Below are positions 32,147 to 35,657 of a stretch of DNA of 35,657 nucleotides, piece after piece. Source of the DNA: Candidatus Cryptobacteroides intestinipullorum (lineage in GTDB: Bacteria > Bacteroidota > Bacteroidia > Bacteroidales > UBA932). The DNA lies in NCBI GenBank assembly GCA_018711225.1, contig DVIP01000062.1:1-35657 (forward strand). The letters are read 5' to 3'. The translations under genes were made by a program, and so were the position numbers. The notes beneath the pieces were generated by a model that was not told the DNA's origin, did not search any database, and worked only from the letters and a program-made list of their open reading frames with translations. Every line of letters begins with the position of its first letter. Within the stretch, counting starts at the first letter, position 1.

Positions 32147-32779
32147 ATGGGAAAGCGGTACAAGTACCTCATATTCGACATTGACGGAACATTGCTCGAT
32201 ACCGAGCATGCCATCCTGTGCAGTCTGAAAGACACTCTGCAGGACTTGCTTGGGAAGGATGTCCCCGCCGCGGACCTGAAGTTCGCACTGGGTATCCCGG
32301 GAGATGTCGTCCTGAACAGACTGGGCATATACGATACTGTACCAGCCAAGGAGATATGGTACAGACATATGCAGGACTACAGGACTTCCATCCGGCTATT
32401 CGATGGCATCTGCGAGTCTCTGGAAGCATTGAAGGCTGCAGGATACGGAATGGGAATCGTCTCGTCGAAGACACGCCGCGAGTATGAATCCGATTTTGCA
32501 GGACCGTTCGGACTGGACGGTTATTTCCGTCCTGTAGTATGCGCGGAAGATGCTTCCCGCCCCAAACCTGCGCCTGATCCGCTGAATGCCTGTCTCTCCA
32601 TGTCGGGAGCTTCAGCCGCGGAGACACTCTATATAGGAGATGCCGTCTATGACAGCCAGTGCGCCAGAAGCGCAGGAGTGGATTTCGGACTTGCAGGCTG
32701 GGGAAATCCTGCATGCAGGGATATCGTGTCGGACTACGTTTTCGGCACTCCTGCTGAACTTCAGGATATCCTGTTATGA
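32147..32779 (+). CDS. HAD-family phosphatase (phosphoglycolate phosphatase/PpaX-like)
   Basis: A 210-residue HAD hydrolase. Motif I is IFDIDGTLLDTEHA, motif II GIVSSKTR, the lysine is in SRPKPAPDPL and motif IV IGDAVYDSQCARSAG. A helical cap lies between motifs I and II. I start at the ATG at 32147; a GTG at 32138 is in frame but less likely. It lies 15 nt after the DeoR-type gene and is probably cotranscribed, so it may dephosphorylate a sugar phosphate of this pathway, perhaps the inducer. The substrate is not predictable from sequence. Confidence 0.82.
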   Translation: MGKRYKYLIFDIDGTLLDTEHAILCSLKDTLQDLLGKDVPAADLKFALGIPGDVVLNRLGIYDTVPAKEIWYRHMQDYRTSIRLFDGICESLEALKAAGYGMGIVSSKTRREYESDFAGPFGLDGYFRPVVCAEDASRPKPAPDPLNACLSMSGASAAETLYIGDAVYDSQCARSAGVDFGLAGWGNPACRDIVSDYVFGTPAELQDILL

Positions 32780-32788
32780 GTTTTTTAT

Positions 32789-32796
32789 TAACTTTG
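32789..32796 (+). promoter_or_regulatory. Possible -7 box for the CoA-transferase gene
   Basis: TAACTTTG matches TAnnTTTG and lies 23 nt before the ATG at 32819. No -33 TTTG is seen at the right distance, so readthrough from the DeoR-HAD transcript is also possible. Confidence 0.35.
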
Positions 32797-32818
32797 CCTG
32801 ATACGAACCAAGACAGAC

Positions 32819-34123
32819 ATGAAAAAGGAAATTCACTATGTTTCTGCCGACGAGGCAGTCAAAGTCATAAAGTCAGGAGACCACGTGCATCTGAGCAGCG
32901 TGGCAAGTGCGCCGAGACTGCTTATAGAGGCCATGTGCAGAAGAGGCGAGGCAGGTGAACTGAAAGACGTGAAGGTGCACCACCTGCATACTGAAGGCCC
33001 TGCTCCCTACACTGACCCGAAATTCGAAGGGATTTTCTTCCATCAGGGTTTCTTCATAGGCGCCAACGTCAGGAAAAGCGTGCAGGAAGGCTATTCCGAC
33101 TATATCCCGGTATTCCTGGGAGAGACCCAGAAACTGTACAGATGCGGAGCGCTGCCATGCGACGTGGCCATGATACAGGTATGCCCGCCGGACAAGCACG
33201 GCTACGTATCTCTGGGGACATCGGTAGACGCCACCCTGGCAGCCATCGAATGTGCCAAGACCGTCATAGCTGTCGTGAACAGGAATGTACCCCGCGCATG
33301 GGGACAGGCCATGATCCCGATGGACAGGATAGACATATTCGTAGAAGACGACACACCGCTCGTGCCGAGCCATTTCAGCCAGCCGGACGAAATAGAGACA
33401 GCCATAGGGAAACACTGCGCAGAACTGATAGAGGACGGGTCCTGCCTGCAGATGGGCATAGGAGCCATACCGAATGCAGTGCTCGCACAGCTCGGAGGCC
33501 ACAAACACCTCGGCATACACACGGAAATGTTCGCGGACGGAGTCCTCGGACTTGTGGACAAGGGTGTCATCGACGGCTCCATGAAAGTGACTGACAAAGG
33601 CAAAATCGTGGCGACATTCCTTCTCGGTTCAAAGGAATGCTATGACTTCATTGACGACAACCCGATGGTAGCCATGATGGATGTCGGTTACACCAATGAC
33701 CCGTACGTCATTTCGCGGAATCCGAAGATGATAGCCATAAACTCGGCAGTGCAGATAGACCTGACCGGACAGATCTGTGCAGACTCCATAGGAACGAAGT
33801 TCTATTCAGGAGTGGGAGGACAGATAGATTTCGTGTACGGCGCTTCTCTTTCAGAAGGAGGAAAGGCCATAATCGCCATGCCTTCCAGAACGAAGAAAGG
33901 CGTTTCCAAAATCTCTCCCGTCATAATGTCCGGAGCAGGAGTAGTCACGACGAGGGCTCATGCGCACTGGGTGGTGACGGAATACGGGGCAGTGGACCTT
34001 TACGGAAAGTCCATGCAGGAAAGAGCGAAACTTCTCACCGGCATCGCTCATCCTGATGACAGGGAAATGCTGGACAGGGCGGCTTTCGAAAGGTTCGGGC
34101 CGCATTACCGCAGCCTCCGATAA
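32819..34123 (+). CDS. Acetyl-CoA hydrolase/transferase family CoA-transferase (4-hydroxybutyrate/butyryl-CoA:acetate type)
   Basis: A 434-residue family I CoA-transferase that moves CoA between an acyl-CoA and acetate or another acid. The catalytic glutamate is Glu236 in LGIHTEMFADGV, and LQMGIGAIPNAV (210-221), GVGGQIDFVYGAS and GVVTTRAHAHWVVTEYG are conserved elements. The length fits Cat/AbfT-type enzymes that conserve energy during fermentation to acetate, propionate or butyrate. The acid pair cannot be read from the sequence. It follows the HAD gene in the same direction and is convergent with ybaK. Confidence 0.85.
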   Translation: MKKEIHYVSADEAVKVIKSGDHVHLSSVASAPRLLIEAMCRRGEAGELKDVKVHHLHTEGPAPYTDPKFEGIFFHQGFFIGANVRKSVQEGYSDYIPVFLGETQKLYRCGALPCDVAMIQVCPPDKHGYVSLGTSVDATLAAIECAKTVIAVVNRNVPRAWGQAMIPMDRIDIFVEDDTPLVPSHFSQPDEIETAIGKHCAELIEDGSCLQMGIGAIPNAVLAQLGGHKHLGIHTEMFADGVLGLVDKGVIDGSMKVTDKGKIVATFLLGSKECYDFIDDNPMVAMMDVGYTNDPYVISRNPKMIAINSAVQIDLTGQICADSIGTKFYSGVGGQIDFVYGASLSEGGKAIIAMPSRTKKGVSKISPVIMSGAGVVTTRAHAHWVVTEYGAVDLYGKSMQERAKLLTGIAHPDDREMLDRAAFERFGPHYRSLR

Positions 34124-34142
34124 ATGCCTGGTCCGGACCGGA

Positions 34143-34634
34143 TCACTTGATGATATCCGCCACAGAAGCCTTGGTATATGAGATAAGATCCTCCGGATTT
34201 ATCCTGAACTGAAGGCCTCTAACGCCTGCACTCACATATATTGCAGGGAAACCGGTCGCAGTCGAATGGAAATATGTAGGGAACGGTTTCTTCATCCCCA
34301 CAGGCGAACACCCTCCCCTGATATAACCTGTGACTCCGAGCAGGTCCTTCATCGGGATAAGGTCGCATTTCTTGTTTCCGGACACTTTGGCTGCAGCTTT
34401 CAGATCCACCTCAGCATTTCCTGGCACCACGCAGACGAAATAGCCTGTCCTGTCCCCGGAAAGAACCAGAGTCTTGAATACCTGCTCTATGGGTTCTCCC
34501 AGCTGCTCGGCTATGTGTGTGGCCGCCAGATCATTCTCGTCCACCGCATAGGGGACCAGCTGATACTCTATGCCCGCCTTGTCCAGAAGGCGCGCGGCAT
34601 TCGTTTTTTCCGTTCTGTTATCCTTTTTCGACAT
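34143..34634 (-). CDS. ybaK: Cys-tRNA(Pro)/Cys-tRNA(Cys) deacylase, YbaK/EbsC family
   Basis: A 163-residue trans-editing protein that hydrolyses Cys mischarged on tRNA(Pro). The catalytic Lys54 lies in EQVFKTLVL, followed by the family's GNAEVDLKAAAK and GYIRGGCSPVGMKKPFPT loops. Length and start (MSKKDNRTEKTNAARLL) are usual. It is convergent with the CoA-transferase gene across 19 nt that include the palindrome GGTCCGGACC. There is no functional link to the wall-glycan locus. Confidence 0.92.
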   Translation of the reverse strand: MSKKDNRTEKTNAARLLDKAGIEYQLVPYAVDENDLAATHIAEQLGEPIEQVFKTLVLSGDRTGYFVCVVPGNAEVDLKAAAKVSGNKKCDLIPMKDLLGVTGYIRGGCSPVGMKKPFPTYFHSTATGFPAIYVSAGVRGLQFRINPEDLISYTKASVADIIK

Positions 34635-34654
34635 CGCTCCAATATCCCGGCGTC

Positions 34655-35509
34655 TTATCTGACCATATAACTCTCGAATCTCCTGACAGTATTCAGTTCG
34701 GCTTCCTTGGTAGATGCCGCCGTCACTGTCGTGGTGACGGAAGATCTTGGTTTGGAAATAATCCTCACCATGTCTTGTGTGACTTCCATAGGGCCGAAAT
34801 CGGAAGGCTTGTAAAACATGCCGGCCCCGATAGGCACCGGTGCATCAGATACATCCGCAGGATGTACACCCCATGCGAAAATAAACCCGTCTCCGCATTT
34901 CACCGTCTCTCCCGGATGATAATTCACCCCTGTAAGGAACATTACCTGCTTTCCGGAAAGTTCGGTAGCGGTAATCACGGCATCCCTGCTCTTTCTTGAC
35001 ATGTCAATCCTGATGGAAATATCCACAGTGTCCTTCATGTAAGGGACTCCGTATGCTATCATTTCGGCGAATGAGCCTGTCTTCGTATCTCCTACCCTGG
35101 CTGTCCGGCCTTTCGTAGCCGTAAGTCTGACTTCCCGGCTTCCATCCCACAGAGCTATTCCACCGAGTCCGACAGTCTTTCCGACCATGTATTCGTCACA
35201 CCCGGCTCCCTCGTTCTTCTGCTGTTCCTGAGTAGGGTACCATTTGTAATGGTTCAGTTCGAGCCCTCTTCCGGATTTGGAGTAAACGTCTATGGCACCG
35301 CTGTCATTAAAATAGATGCGCAGTGCGAAATGCGTGTTCTCCACGGCAGGACCATGATGACCGACCTTCCTGTATTGGTCGGCCTGTTCCGAAACAATCT
35401 CCTTCACCTGGACGCTGTCCTTCCTCCAGAAAAGGCTTGACGCCGTCTGGGCCTCAGACAGAGAACCTAACCCAGAAATGGCAAAAATCAGTACAAGAAT
35501 CTTCTTCAT
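34655..35509 (-). CDS. Secreted DUF4861-like protein
   Basis: A 284-residue protein with a signal peptide (KKILVLIFAISGLGSLSEA). The body carries GHHGPAVENTHFALRIYF and GAIDVYSKSGRGLELN, then GVGGIALW-like text (GLGGIALWDGSREVRL) and FIFAWGVHPADVSDAPVPIG. This looks like the DUF4861 family, often found near polysaccharide lyases and unsaturated glucuronyl hydrolases in Bacteroidetes, with no assigned reaction. I start at the ATG at 35509. An ATG at 35533 would overlap the preceding stop as ATGA but puts eight extra residues before the signal core. Confidence 0.65.
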   Translation of the reverse strand: MKKILVLIFAISGLGSLSEAQTASSLFWRKDSVQVKEIVSEQADQYRKVGHHGPAVENTHFALRIYFNDSGAIDVYSKSGRGLELNHYKWYPTQEQQKNEGAGCDEYMVGKTVGLGGIALWDGSREVRLTATKGRTARVGDTKTGSFAEMIAYGVPYMKDTVDISIRIDMSRKSRDAVITATELSGKQVMFLTGVNYHPGETVKCGDGFIFAWGVHPADVSDAPVPIGAGMFYKPSDFGPMEVTQDMVRIISKPRSSVTTTVTAASTKEAELNTVRRFESYMVR

Positions 35510-35529
35510 ATCACAATATTTAAAGGCCG

Positions 35530-35657
35530 TCATTCGGAAACACTTTCCTGCCCCTCATCAGGAGACGCGAAAAAAGAAAAATGCACATTCCCGTATTTCC
35601 TTTCCTTCACGAAATACGGCATGTCCCTGAAGGAAAATGTTCCCGGATGTTCCAGAA
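35530..35657 (-). CDS. C-terminal fragment of an unidentified gene
   Basis: From the right edge one minus-strand frame runs 41 codons to a TGA at 35532-35530, ending FFASPDEGQESVSE. The stop overlaps a possible ATG of the DUF4861-like gene (ATGA), which suggests a real upstream operon partner. The other two minus frames hit stops within the piece. The fragment is too short to identify. Confidence 0.4.
   Translation of the reverse strand, partial: LEHPGTFSFRDMPYFVKERKYGNVHFSFFASPDEGQESVSE

Noticed and set aside
34124..34142. GGTCCGGACC palindrome as a terminator for the convergent CoA-transferase and ybaK genes
   Set aside because: The palindrome is only 10 bp without a loop or T-run. It is too weak to call.

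Overview
The window looks like a chromosomal segment of a gut or rumen Bacteroidales. The evidence is a SusC/SusD pair, BACON and DUF4293/DUF4861 proteins, several lipoproteins, the Bacteroidetes promoter signature (-7 TAnnTTTG with a -33 TTTG-like box) upstream of several genes, few Shine-Dalgarno sites, and moderate GC content. I see no rRNA, tRNA, CRISPR array, phage genes or insertion sequence. Both edges cut genes: a nucleoside phosphorylase on the left and an unidentified C-terminus on the right.

Left part (1-11458). A DUF4293 membrane protein converges on a membrane-anchored LytTR regulator. That regulator is divergent from a type II fatty acid synthesis cluster, fabH-fabK-fabF-fabZ. 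The LytTR/fabH intergenic region holds four CCACAA boxes spaced exactly 20 bp apart between two well-formed facing promoters. Converging on fabZ is a minus-strand run: a YghO/BcerS-like acyltransferase, then prfA, a methyltransferase, tenA, thiD, a HAD phosphatase and a hotdog thioesterase. The tenA-thiD-HAD part has ATGA overlaps and looks like thiamine salvage. Two intergenic REP-like elements (240-306 and 5689-5777) share the palindrome CCGGATTTGCAATCCGG, each preceded by tandem repeats.

Centre (11679-31146, all minus strand). mazG and tcdA form a small housekeeping unit. Upstream of them runs an 18-kb locus in the order susC, susD, a ceramidase-like/GH20 fusion, GH20, murQ, a lamin-tail/TIM-barrel lipoprotein, a PMBR-like/BACON lipoprotein, [terminator], a transglutaminase-like lipoprotein, murK, murT. 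The murT/murK/murQ set is the Tannerella-type route for N-acetylmuramic acid uptake, phosphorylation and etherase cleavage. The surface enzymes therefore point to cell-wall glycan as food. Two of the lipoproteins strongly recall proteins I know from pseudomurein-walled methanogens: a transglutaminase/peptidase C71-like enzyme with pseudomurein-binding-like repeats, and a TIM barrel with a LDYIRFGGTAYK motif. This is the candidate new system: a cell-wall utilisation locus for bacterial peptidoglycan and/or archaeal pseudomurein.

Right part (31367-35657). A DeoR-family regulator is divergent from susC across a 14-bp-arm inverted repeat containing TTTCGTTT, the likely operator. It is followed by a HAD phosphatase and an acetyl-CoA hydrolase/transferase. 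Then, on the minus strand, come a YbaK-type Cys-tRNA(Pro) deacylase, a secreted DUF4861-like protein and a truncated upstream gene.

Proposed flow: surface lipoproteins bind and open the wall polymer, the transglutaminase-like and ceramidase-like enzymes remove peptide or acyl groups, the GH20 enzymes release terminal N-acetylhexosamine, and SusCD imports fragments. MurT then takes MurNAc across the inner membrane, MurK phosphorylates it and MurQ converts it to GlcNAc-6-phosphate, perhaps under control of the DeoR protein. The enzymatic assignments inside this flow are inference; the gene order and motifs are seen directly.
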